Source: Streptococcus vicugnae (GTDB taxonomy: Bacteria > Bacillota > Bacilli > Lactobacillales > Streptococcaceae). From it: a DNA stretch of 64,000 bases. The DNA is taken from contig NZ_JAEMHW010000003.1 of NCBI RefSeq assembly GCF_016461705.1, positions 62,001 to 126,000 on the forward strand. Direction: 5' to 3'. Both the position numbers and the translations under genes were made by a program. The notes under the pieces are model-generated. The model made no database searches, was not told the origin of the DNA, and worked only from the letters and a program-made list of their open reading frames with translations. This document shows positions 34,039-41,197 of the stretch, piece after piece. Positions within the stretch are counted from its first letter, which is position 1. Every line of letters starts with the position of its first letter.

Positions 34039-34881
34039 TTATTTTGCTAAATATTCCTTCAATTTTGTCATATCTTCTTTGGCATCTGCTAAGCCGACTT
34101 GGTAAATTTCTTCGTATTTTTCAGGATTTGTTTCAAGACGTCCGATTTCTAAATTTTGGCTTGGACGAATGGCAAAGAGTTCGCCTTTATTTTCCAAGTC
34201 AATGATGTGCTCAACGGTCGCATTGTAATGCTCATAACGCTTTGAAGCGACTTCTACGAATCTAGGATATTTTCTATAAAAAAGTCTATAAAGACGACCG
34301 CTGCTTGGTTTTTTGCGGTAATCAATTGGACGTGTTAAGACAACAATCAATTTATCAAATCCTAAACTTCTTGCAAAATCTACTGGGATACTATCTGAAA
34401 GACCACCGTCAAGATATTTTTGGCCATTCCATTCTACAATTTTTGAAGCTAATGGCAGAGCTGAGCTTGCTCGAAGCAACTCCATTTGCTCAAAGACATT
34501 ATCAACTTTATGATATTCAGGTTTTCCTGTTGCTAAATTCGTTACCGTTGCATAAAAAGGAATGCCTGATTCTTCAAAGACTTTTTCATCAAAAACATCT
34601 AGTTCCATGGGGACTTTGTAGTAAGCAAAGTCTTTATTAACCACGTTTCCCGTCTTTAGCCATGAACGAAGTCCCATATAATTAGGATAAGAAGCATATT
34701 TTTTATTGTATCGAATAGCACGACCTCTTTGTTTTGATAGAAAATTAACACCAAATAAAGCACCTGCAGATACCGAAACAATACCGTCAACCTTGATACC
34801 AGCATCTAAAAAAGCATCTAGCACTCCTGCCGTATACAAGCCACGCATGCCACCGCCTTCTAATACTAAACCAACAGACAT
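34039..34881 (-). CDS. Patatin-like phospholipase-family protein
   Basis: A 280-residue cytoplasmic protein of the bacterial patatin family. The oxyanion loop LEGGGMRGLYTAGVLDAF is intact, as is the catalytic Asp motif YLDGGLSDSIPV (about 160-171). The nucleophile elbow reads SVSAG rather than GxSxG, so the Ser is present but the first Gly is replaced. Family members hydrolyse acyl esters of membrane lipids; the substrate here is unknown. It lies upstream of leuS but is separated from it by a terminator, and it diverges from the ion channel gene. Confidence 0.83.
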   Translation of the reverse strand: MSVGLVLEGGGMRGLYTAGVLDAFLDAGIKVDGIVSVSAGALFGVNFLSKQRGRAIRYNKKYASYPNYMGLRSWLKTGNVVNKDFAYYKVPMELDVFDEKVFEESGIPFYATVTNLATGKPEYHKVDNVFEQMELLRASSALPLASKIVEWNGQKYLDGGLSDSIPVDFARSLGFDKLIVVLTRPIDYRKKPSSGRLYRLFYRKYPRFVEVASKRYEHYNATVEHIIDLENKGELFAIRPSQNLEIGRLETNPEKYEEIYQVGLADAKEDMTKLKEYLAK

Positions 34882-34953
34882 TCTCTTCCTCCGTTCTTTC
34901 TAATTTTGTTACTTATTATACCAAAAAACAAGCTATTTAGAGCGTTTCTGCTA

Positions 34954-34962
34954 TGTTATAAT
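34954..34962 (+). promoter_or_regulatory. Extended -10 of the ion channel gene
   Basis: TGT-TATAAT, 27 bp upstream of the ATG at 34990. Confidence 0.6.
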
Positions 34963-34989
34963 GGTTCTAACAAGACCAAGGAGCCATTT

Positions 34990-35706
34990 ATGAGAAAGAA
35001 AATCTATAATATCATCGAGCCAAACAAAAATCTAACCACTGTCGAAAAAATCTATGATGTTTTCATGGTTATCGTGATTATTGCAAGTTTGTTGCCTTTA
35101 ACCATCAAAACGCATTCCACTTTTTATGCGCATCTAGAAAATATAACAACTATTATTTTTATTGTCGATTATGTCTTGCGTCTAATAACCGCTGACTTTA
35201 AACTAAAACAAGGAAAATGGTCATTTGTCAAATACCCTTTTACTTTTCTAGCAATGACTGACTTGCTAGCCATCTTGTCATCACTTCTCTTTTGGAATAA
35301 TACTTTTCGTCTGCTAAAAATTATTCGCATGGTTCGTACCATTCGAGTCTTTAAACTCTTTCGATACTCTAGAAGCCTTAATCTTCTCCTCCATGTACTT
35401 AAAAAGCAAAAAGAATCTTTGCTGATTGTCGGAGCCTTGGTCATCACTTATATTTTTATCTCTGCTTTGATTATCTTCAACGTCGAGCCGACAACTTTTA
35501 ATACCTTTTTTGATGCTCTGTACTGGGCAACCATTTCTTTAACAACCGTTGGTTACGGAGATATTTACGCCGTATCAGCTATCGGTAAATTAATCACCAT
35601 GATTTCATCAATTCTTGGCGTTGCTATCATCGCACTTCCTGTCAGCATCATGACAGCTGGTTACCTTGAAGAAATTGAAGAGCAAAAACGCCGTCGTAGA
35701 CACTAA
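34990..35706 (+). CDS. Voltage-gated-type potassium channel, six membrane segments
   Basis: A 238-residue membrane protein with a Kv-like layout of six hydrophobic segments. S4 is basic (LLKIIRMVRTIRVFKLFRYSR). The pore segment between S5 and S6 has the selectivity filter TTVGYGD (about 188-194). The short cytoplasmic tail ends EEIEEQKRRRRH. It would carry K+ across the membrane. The start chosen is the ATG at 34990 behind AAGGAG; an earlier in-frame start overlaps the promoter. There is no RCK or cyclic-nucleotide domain. Confidence 0.88.
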   Translation: MRKKIYNIIEPNKNLTTVEKIYDVFMVIVIIASLLPLTIKTHSTFYAHLENITTIIFIVDYVLRLITADFKLKQGKWSFVKYPFTFLAMTDLLAILSSLLFWNNTFRLLKIIRMVRTIRVFKLFRYSRSLNLLLHVLKKQKESLLIVGALVITYIFISALIIFNVEPTTFNTFFDALYWATISLTTVGYGDIYAVSAIGKLITMISSILGVAIIALPVSIMTAGYLEEIEEQKRRRRH

Positions 35707-35712
35707 AATAAT

Positions 35713-35749
35713 CAAAAAGCTGAACTTCTTTAAAGAGGTTCAGCTTGTT
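35713..35749. terminator. Bidirectional terminator between the channel gene and nusG
   Basis: Stem AAGCTGAAC / GTTCAGCTT flanked by A and T runs between convergent genes. Confidence 0.85.
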
Positions 35750-35756
35750 TTGATTA

Positions 35757-36296
35757 TTACAATTCAGCGATTTGGTAAAGTTCCAATTCAGCTTGTGTTT
35801 CAGTTCCGAACATGTTAATCATCAATTTAACTTTATTATTTTCGATTTCAACAACACGTCCTTCTTGACCAACAAAAGCACCATCGATGATTTGAACCAC
35901 ATCACCTGGTTTGATGTTTGTATCAACAACATCAACAGTTTGTCCCATTGAAATAAGGATTGCGCGGATTTCTTCTTCCAAAAGTGGTGTTGGTTTTGAA
36001 CGGTTACCATGTGAACCAACGAATCCAGTAACGTTTGGTGTATTACGAACAACAAACCAAGCTTCGTCTGTCATAACCATTTCAACCAAAACATAACCTG
36101 GGAAGCGATTTTCTTCAACTTCTTTGACTTTACCATTTTTTTCAACGTTAACTGTTTGTGTTGGAATTTCGACACGCAAGATGTTATCCAACATGTTATA
36201 AGTTTGTGCACGTTGCAACAATGTTTCTTTAACTTTGTTTTCGTAACCAGAGTAAGTCTGTAGGACAAACCAACCTTTATCAAAAGAATCTAACAT
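35757..36296 (-). CDS. nusG: Transcription termination/antitermination factor NusG
   Basis: A 179-residue NusG. The N-terminal NGN domain (about 8-115) contains WFVLQTYSGYENKVK and FPGYVLVEMVMTDEAWFVVRNTPNVTGFVG. The C-terminal KOW domain contains GDVVQIIDGAFVGQEGRVVEI. It binds RNA polymerase and influences pausing and transcription-translation coupling. The start is the ATG at 36296 behind GGAGG; the ATG at 36308 lies upstream of that RBS. Unlike the usual streptococcal order, it is separated from secE by an HXXEE gene and two terminators. Confidence 0.95.
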   Translation of the reverse strand: MLDSFDKGWFVLQTYSGYENKVKETLLQRAQTYNMLDNILRVEIPTQTVNVEKNGKVKEVEENRFPGYVLVEMVMTDEAWFVVRNTPNVTGFVGSHGNRSKPTPLLEEEIRAILISMGQTVDVVDTNIKPGDVVQIIDGAFVGQEGRVVEIENNKVKLMINMFGTETQAELELYQIAEL

Positions 36297-36311
36297 AATT
36301 TCCTCCATTAT

Positions 36312-36332
36312 AAAAAAGCCCTCCGAGGGCTC
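36312..36332 (-). terminator. Terminator between the HXXEE gene and nusG
   Basis: Compact GC-rich stem AGCCCTC / GAGGGCT followed by TTTTTTAT on the minus strand. Confidence 0.85.
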
Positions 36333-36393
36333 TTTAGGTGTTTTTCTTTATTTTATTATAGGAAAAATAGCTGGCGCTGTCAACGAATTGCTG

Positions 36394-36861
36394 CTAAAGA
36401 AGCTTGTTTAAGAGTCTAAAAAACAAAAGAATATTACCAAAGATAATAACTAAGGTCACCAATGCATAAAGATATAAGTAATAATCATCTAAGCCAAAAT
36501 ACAAAAGAAAAACGAAGCAGATTAAACCACTAATAACGCCCCCAACTAGCCCTGGAACATATCTCCTCAACACTAGACTTTGCGCAATATGCCCAATAAT
36601 ATGGTAAATATAAGCAATAATAGCCGTCACATAAAATCCAAAGCGATTACTATAATAGCTAATCCCTAAAATTAACAACAAAAGCAGCAGTTGCTCAAAG
36701 ACCGTAAGATTAAAAATCAGCGGTTTACAATATTCTCGAATTTTTTTAGTTTTCTTAGAGGTCGGTAAACTTGAAACAAATTTAGGCATAAAAATCAATT
36801 CTTCCATTTCATGTATCATAAATAATGCCGGAAAAATCATAAAAAATTCTACCATGCTCAT
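36394..36861 (-). CDS. HXXEE-domain membrane protein
   Basis: A 155-residue hydrophobic protein with about four membrane segments. The N-terminal FMIHEMEELIFMP contains the H-x-x-E-E signature that defines the family, and a second His-rich segment YHIIGHIAQ lies in the middle. The pattern hints at a metal site in the membrane, but no function is established. Start codons at 36861 and 36855 are both possible behind GGGG. It sits alone between secE and nusG, with a terminator on each side and a TATAAT (36901-36906) in front, so it looks like an inserted independent unit. Confidence 0.75.
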   Translation of the reverse strand: MSMVEFFMIFPALFMIHEMEELIFMPKFVSSLPTSKKTKKIREYCKPLIFNLTVFEQLLLLLLILGISYYSNRFGFYVTAIIAYIYHIIGHIAQSLVLRRYVPGLVGGVISGLICFVFLLYFGLDDYYLYLYALVTLVIIFGNILLFFRLLNKLL

Positions 36862-36924
36862 CACCAATACCCCATAATTCTACTTGTTATTTCACTACCA
36901 TTATATGACTTGGCTGCAAAAATA

Positions 36925-36951
36925 AAAAACCGTAGCTTTAGGCTACGGTTA
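36925..36951 (-). terminator. secE terminator
   Basis: Stem AACCGTAGC / GCTACGGTT followed by TTTTATTTTT on the minus strand, a few bases past the secE stop. Confidence 0.85.
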
Positions 36952-36955
36952 CATT

Positions 36956-37132
36956 TTAAAATCGATTTAATAAGTCCATCACTCCCAGTGAGAGCAATTT
37001 ATCGAAAATGAAAATAACAATGGTAAAGAATGCTGTATATTCAAGTACAGAGATATAATCTTTCCAACGTTGTTTACGATTTGGCCAAGTTGTTTCACTT
37101 AAAATCGTAAAAACTCCCTTAATGAATGCCAC
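36956..37132 (-). CDS. secE: Preprotein translocase subunit SecE
   Basis: A 58-residue single-span membrane protein. It begins with GTG and reads MAFIKGVFTILSETTWPNRK, where ETTWP is the conserved SecE amphipathic motif, followed by one membrane segment (FFTIVIFIFDKLLSLGVMDLL). It clamps the SecYEG channel. RBS AAGGAGG lies eight bases before the GTG. It follows rpmG by about 64 bp on the same strand. Confidence 0.93.
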   Translation of the reverse strand: MAFIKGVFTILSETTWPNRKQRWKDYISVLEYTAFFTIVIFIFDKLLSLGVMDLLNRF

Positions 37133-37196
37133 AGGCGACTCCTCCTTATTCTATCATCTCGCTCATTACTCTAAAGCTGAGAATGACTGCTACCAA

Positions 37197-37349
37197 TTAT
37201 CGTGTTTCTTTGTGTAGCGTGTATTTTTTACAATGTTTACAATATTTATTAACTTCTAGTCGTACAGGTTTGGGGTTGCTACTAACTCCGATAGAGTAGT
37301 TACGGCTTCCACATTCTGTACAAGCTAAACTTGCTTTTTTCTGTGCCAT
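37197..37349 (-). CDS. rpmG: 50S ribosomal protein L33
   Basis: A 50-residue L33 of the zinc-binding type, with two CxxC pairs (CTEC and CKHC). It starts [20 protein letters not shown] and ends [16 protein letters not shown] precedes the ATG. It is the first gene of the rpmG-secE pair and follows pbp2A on the same strand, as in other streptococci. Presence of Cys residues marks it as the zinc-plus paralogue. Confidence 0.95.
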   Translation of the reverse strand: MAQKKASLACTECGSRNYSIGVSSNPKPVRLEVNKYCKHCKKYTLHKETR

Positions 37350-37400
37350 AATTCCTCCGAGACCTTATTTTATCATGTTTTTCGTAACTTGGCAAGTGGC

Positions 37401-39725
37401 TTAGTTAGTCTGCTTATTGAACCAACTTGAGAAGCTATCCCAAGCATCTTTTACCGCACGTCCAATCTTATCTCCTGCATCTTGAGCTGATTCTTGAACT
37501 TTATCAAGAATGTTATCAGAACTTGAGGATTGACTTGTACTTGTTTGACCATTTGCGCTATAAACCAAGTCATAACCATTTTGGCTATAAGCATTTTCAA
37601 CGGTAAATTCAGTTCCTGCAGTGTATGGCAGAATGCTACTTGCTACGGCGCTAAAGATTGTCGAAGCTGTACCTGAACTTGCATCAGTCAAGTAGTGGTT
37701 TTCATCTGTCGAATCATAACCAATCCATTGTGCGATTACCACATCTGGCGTATAACCAATAACCCATTGGTCACTCGTCAAATCCGCATTAAAGTTGGCT
37801 TCCACAGTACCTGTCTTACCAGCAATAGTGTAACCATAAGCATTGGCATTAACAGCTGAACCATTTGAGAAAGTTCCAAGCATCATACTTGTCATCTTAT
37901 CAGAAACAGACTTACTAATCACGCGCTTCGTTGATGATTTAAACTCTGCAATCACATCGCCGCTGGCATTTTCAATCTTAGAAATCAAATGTCCTTTAGG
38001 CATTACGCCACCATTAGCAAATGTTGCGTAAGCTTGAGCCATTTCAAGTGGATTGGTTGTCACTCCACCACCGAGGGCCACACCCAATTCTTCCTTAACA
38101 TTTTTCATGTTAAGACCAAATTTCTGACCATAACTCATTCCCTTGCTTACACCGATTTTATGAAGCAAATAAACGGCTGGAATGTTGTATGAATTTGCTA
38201 AAGCTTGATACATTGGAAGGTCTGCTGTTTCAATACCTGCATAGTTAGTTGGTGAATAACCATCATAATCTCTAGGAGTATTTGGCAAATCAGTCGTAAT
38301 AGCATAGCCTGAAGCAACAGCTGGTGAATAAACTACCAGAGGCTTAATAGTTGAACCTGGGCTACGTGAAGCTTGTGTCGCATAGTTAAAGCTACGGAAA
38401 GTTGCTGAACTTGGACTAACACGACCCACCAAACCACGTACCGCACCAGTCGATGGATCCATCGCCACACTAGCACCTTGAGCAGTTTGACCGTCATAAT
38501 CAGACACTGGGAAATAAGCCGTATTATCAAAAACAGCTTGCATGTTAGCTTGGTAGTTTTGGTCTAACTCTGTGTAAATCTTATAACCATTATTGACAAT
38601 ATCATTTTCAGATAAACCATATTTTTTCTCAGCTTCCTGAATCACCGCATCAAAATAAGAACCATATTGATAATCATCTGAGTTACCAGTATAAGTATCA
38701 TTCAACTCATTAGCAATATTGACTTGCTTAGCCTGATCAGCTTCTGCTTGTGTAATCTTGCCAGCATCCACCATAACACTTAAGACGGTATTGCGACGGT
38801 TAGTCGCATTTTCTATAGAATAATAAGGATTGTAAATTTCAGGTCCTTTTAGCATCCCCGCTAAGATGGCTGATTGTTCAACTGTCAGATTTGCAGCATC
38901 TGTTCCGAAATATTTACGACTGGCATCTTGGACACCCCAAACAGAATTTCCAAAATAAGCATTGTTCAAATACATGGTCAAGATATCATCTTTACTGTAT
39001 TTTTTGGTCAATTCAATCGCTAGGAAAAATTCTTTTGCCTTACGTGTGATGGTTTGTTCTTGAGTCAAATAAGCATTTTTAGCTAATTGTTGTGTGATGG
39101 TTGACCCACCACCAAAATGTCCCATGGTAAACAAAGCCAAGAAGAAACGAGAGTAATTAATCCCGCCATTTTTATAAAATGAACGGTCTTCTGTAGCAAT
39201 AACTGCATTTTTCATGTTATCGCTGATAGCATTTAACTCAACGTAAGTTCCTTTTTGCCCTGAAAGGGAACCGACTTGATTCTCATCTTTGTCATAGATA
39301 ACTGTTGTAGCTTTCAAAGCGTCCTGCAAATCCGAGACATTGGTTGATTTGGCAACCGCAAATAGATAAGAACCAATTGCTAGAACTGTAATTCCAACTA
39401 AGATTAGTAGGATTTTTCCAACTCGGTAACGACGCCAAAAACGTCTAATGGGATTCTTTGGCGATGGCATAAAGCGAGAAATTTTTTGCATCCAAGCTGG
39501 CTGTTTCTTTGCTTTCTCATGATATCCTTTACTGCGTTGGTAAGTTGGAGCTTTAGGCTCTTCAATGTTTTCAGTTTCAAAGTCACTTAAATCATCAGCC
39601 AGATAATCATCCAAACTATCTTCTTTTTCACTGTCCTGGCTGGTGTGATTTTTGAAAGGCAGTTCTTTCTTTACTTGATTTAAAAAAGAAAGAACTTTTT
39701 CTTTAATCATTTTAAATTTTGTCAT
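37401..39725 (-). CDS. pbp2A: Penicillin-binding protein 2A, bifunctional class A
   Basis: A 774-residue membrane-anchored class A PBP. The cytoplasmic tail (1 to about 100) is acidic and then basic. One membrane segment (about 101-122, ILLILVGITVLAIGSYLFAVA) follows. The GT51 transglycosylase domain contains AVIATEDRSFYKNGG, GGSTITQQLAKN and KEFFLAIELTKKYSKD. The transpeptidase has Ser458 in SPGSTIKP, SYN in ANSYNIPA and KTG in AGKTGTVEAN. A Ser/Gln-rich tail ends the protein. It polymerises and cross-links peptidoglycan. The ATG at 39725 lies only six bases after a TATAAT box, so the mRNA may be leaderless. Confidence 0.94.
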   Translation of the reverse strand: MTKFKMIKEKVLSFLNQVKKELPFKNHTSQDSEKEDSLDDYLADDLSDFETENIEEPKAPTYQRSKGYHEKAKKQPAWMQKISRFMPSPKNPIRRFWRRYRVGKILLILVGITVLAIGSYLFAVAKSTNVSDLQDALKATTVIYDKDENQVGSLSGQKGTYVELNAISDNMKNAVIATEDRSFYKNGGINYSRFFLALFTMGHFGGGSTITQQLAKNAYLTQEQTITRKAKEFFLAIELTKKYSKDDILTMYLNNAYFGNSVWGVQDASRKYFGTDAANLTVEQSAILAGMLKGPEIYNPYYSIENATNRRNTVLSVMVDAGKITQAEADQAKQVNIANELNDTYTGNSDDYQYGSYFDAVIQEAEKKYGLSENDIVNNGYKIYTELDQNYQANMQAVFDNTAYFPVSDYDGQTAQGASVAMDPSTGAVRGLVGRVSPSSATFRSFNYATQASRSPGSTIKPLVVYSPAVASGYAITTDLPNTPRDYDGYSPTNYAGIETADLPMYQALANSYNIPAVYLLHKIGVSKGMSYGQKFGLNMKNVKEELGVALGGGVTTNPLEMAQAYATFANGGVMPKGHLISKIENASGDVIAEFKSSTKRVISKSVSDKMTSMMLGTFSNGSAVNANAYGYTIAGKTGTVEANFNADLTSDQWVIGYTPDVVIAQWIGYDSTDENHYLTDASSGTASTIFSAVASSILPYTAGTEFTVENAYSQNGYDLVYSANGQTSTSQSSSSDNILDKVQESAQDAGDKIGRAVKDAWDSFSSWFNKQTN

Positions 39726-39731
39726 ACCCAC

Positions 39732-39740
39732 ATTATAACA
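39732..39740 (-). promoter_or_regulatory. Extended -10 of pbp2A, six bases from the start codon
   Basis: TGT-TATAAT on the minus strand (TATAAT 39732-39737). Transcription would begin at or next to the A of the ATG at 39725. No RBS is present. Confidence 0.6.
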
Positions 39741-39835
39741 GTTCTTTTTAAAATCGTCAGATGAAAAGGGATTTCATCTTGGATACAACGTTTTCATCTC
39801 TTTTATGGTAAAATAAAAGTATCAATAAAACGTTC

Positions 39836-39883
39836 ACAACTAATCTGGTTGTTACTCTTGTCCACGATACTCGTTTTGAGTAT
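39836..39883 (+). other. Two hairpins in the leader of the small gene at 39900
   Basis: ACAAC-TAATCTG-GTTGT (about 39836-39852) and ATACTC-GTTTT-GAGTAT (about 39868-39884) form consecutive hairpins just upstream of the RBS GAAAGGA. They may modulate translation of the next gene. Confidence 0.4.
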
Positions 39884-39899
39884 TAGAAAGGATTTTACC

Positions 39900-40097
39900 A
39901 TGAATAAAGGATTTGAAGCATTCAAAAAAACATTGTCACACGATAGTTTAAAAGCAGTTTATGATGAAACCAAACTCGAAGTTTCTGAAAGTGAAGCTGA
40001 AGGCACAGAAGCTTATTCAATGGCTGTCGCGACACAAATGGCAGTTAACCTTTTAGAAAAATACCATGATTGGTTACACGAAAACGATCAAAAATAA
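39900..40097 (+). CDS. Conserved small acidic protein, function unknown
   Basis: A 65-residue soluble acidic protein that starts MNKGFEAFKKTLSHDSLKAVYDE and ends YHDWLHENDQK. No domain is recognised. The ATG at 39900 has GAAAGGA upstream; a longer reading from 39849 lacks an RBS and crosses two hairpins. It diverges from pbp2A and is followed by a terminator. The codon use and position look like a real streptococcal gene. Confidence 0.7.
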   Translation: MNKGFEAFKKTLSHDSLKAVYDETKLEVSESEAEGTEAYSMAVATQMAVNLLEKYHDWLHENDQK

Positions 40098-40103
40098 ACC
40101 ACT

Positions 40104-40130
40104 AACGCGCCTGATATGGTGCGTTTTTAC
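40104..40130 (+). terminator. Terminator of the small gene
   Basis: Stem AACGCGCC / GGTGCGTT followed by TTTAC, just upstream of the next promoter. Confidence 0.8.
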
Positions 40131-40139
40131 TTGCACTCA

Positions 40140-40148
40140 TGCTATAAT
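40140..40148 (+). promoter_or_regulatory. Extended -10 of the pseudouridine synthase gene, six bases from the start
   Basis: TGC-TATAAT (TATAAT 40143-40148) precedes the ATG at 40155 by six bases, with no RBS between. This mirrors pbp2A. Confidence 0.6.
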
Positions 40149-40154
40149 AACATT

Positions 40155-41015
40155 ATGACTTTATCATTTACGCTTAAAAATCCTTACCCAGATTGTACCG
40201 TTAAGGAACTATTAGAAGAGCATTTGCTTATTCCACGAAAAATTCGCCACTTTTTGCGCACAAAAAAACACTTACTAATCAACGGCGAAACCATCAATTG
40301 GCAAAGTCTGGTGAAAACCGGCGACAAGATTCATTTAATTTTTGATGACGAAGATTATCCCCAAAAAGAAATTCCTTTCGGACAAGCCGACTTGGTTGAT
40401 TGTCTTTACCAAGATGAACATCTCATTATCGTTAACAAGCCAGAAGGCATGAAAACGCACGGTAATGAGCCAAATGAAATTGCTCTGCTCAACCACGTCT
40501 CAGCCTATGTTGGACAAACTTGCTACGTCATCCACCGTTTAGATATGGAAACTAGCGGAGCAGTTATGTTTGCTAAAAACCCCTTTGTTCTGCCAATTCT
40601 CAATCGTCTGCTAGAAAATAAAGACATTTCACGTGAATACTGGGCACTAGCTCAAGGAAAATTTGAGCCAAAACATCAAGTTTTCCAAGATAAAATTGGA
40701 CGTGATCGACATGATCGCAGAAAACGTGTTGTGGACCGCAGAAATGGCCAAACAGCCTTAACTATTGTAGACCGCCTCAAGGTCTTTCCAAAAGGGTCGC
40801 TGGTCAAATGCCGCCTAAAAACAGGACGCACACATCAAATTCGCGTACATTTATCCGCACATGGCCATGCCATCATCGGTGATCCATTATACAGTAATAT
40901 TCCTGCTAAGCGCCTCATGCTCCACGCGCATAAACTCAGCTTCACACACCCATTTACTCTTGAAAAAATCAGCGTTGAAGCAAAATCAAAAACATTTGAA
41001 GCTGGATTACATTAA
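40155..41015 (+). CDS. RluD-family pseudouridine synthase
   Basis: A 286-residue RluA/RluD-family enzyme. An N-terminal S4-like part (about 10-70; IPRKIRHFLRTKKHLLINGETI) is followed by the catalytic domain. The catalytic Asp is in VIHRLDMETSGAVMFAKN (HRLDxxTSG), and the RNA-binding motif is KTGRTHQIRVHLSAHGH. It would convert uridine to pseudouridine in rRNA or tRNA; the target site is not predictable. The ATG at 40155 fits the family N-terminus; an upstream in-frame start overlaps the terminator. The TATAAT six bases upstream suggests a leaderless message. Confidence 0.85.
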   Translation: MTLSFTLKNPYPDCTVKELLEEHLLIPRKIRHFLRTKKHLLINGETINWQSLVKTGDKIHLIFDDEDYPQKEIPFGQADLVDCLYQDEHLIIVNKPEGMKTHGNEPNEIALLNHVSAYVGQTCYVIHRLDMETSGAVMFAKNPFVLPILNRLLENKDISREYWALAQGKFEPKHQVFQDKIGRDRHDRRKRVVDRRNGQTALTIVDRLKVFPKGSLVKCRLKTGRTHQIRVHLSAHGHAIIGDPLYSNIPAKRLMLHAHKLSFTHPFTLEKISVEAKSKTFEAGLH

Positions 41016-41017
41016 AA

Positions 41018-41131
41018 GGGAGTGAGACAGAAATCAGTAGTTTCGCAGAAACTTGATTTCGTCGTCTCACCCCCGCAAGGTTGAGTAGGGTTGTAAAAGC
41101 TGATTTATCAGCGTATTAGAACCCACTCAAC
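41018..41131. repeat. Pair of long imperfect hairpins, probable streptococcal intergenic repeat
   Basis: The first hairpin (about 41018-41073) has stems GTGAGAC/GTCTCAC, GAAATCA/TGATTTC and GTTTC/GAAAC. The second (41080-41131) has GTTGAGT/ACTCAAC and AGCTGA/TCAGC. It resembles dispersed intergenic elements of pyogenic and bovis streptococci. A copy of the 24440-24472 terminator sequence follows at about 41165-41195. Confidence 0.6.
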
Positions 41132-41197
41132 TACTGCATCTTGTAATAATAACTATGTAAACAAAGAAGCTGGGTACTTTTGTCTCAGACTTTTACT

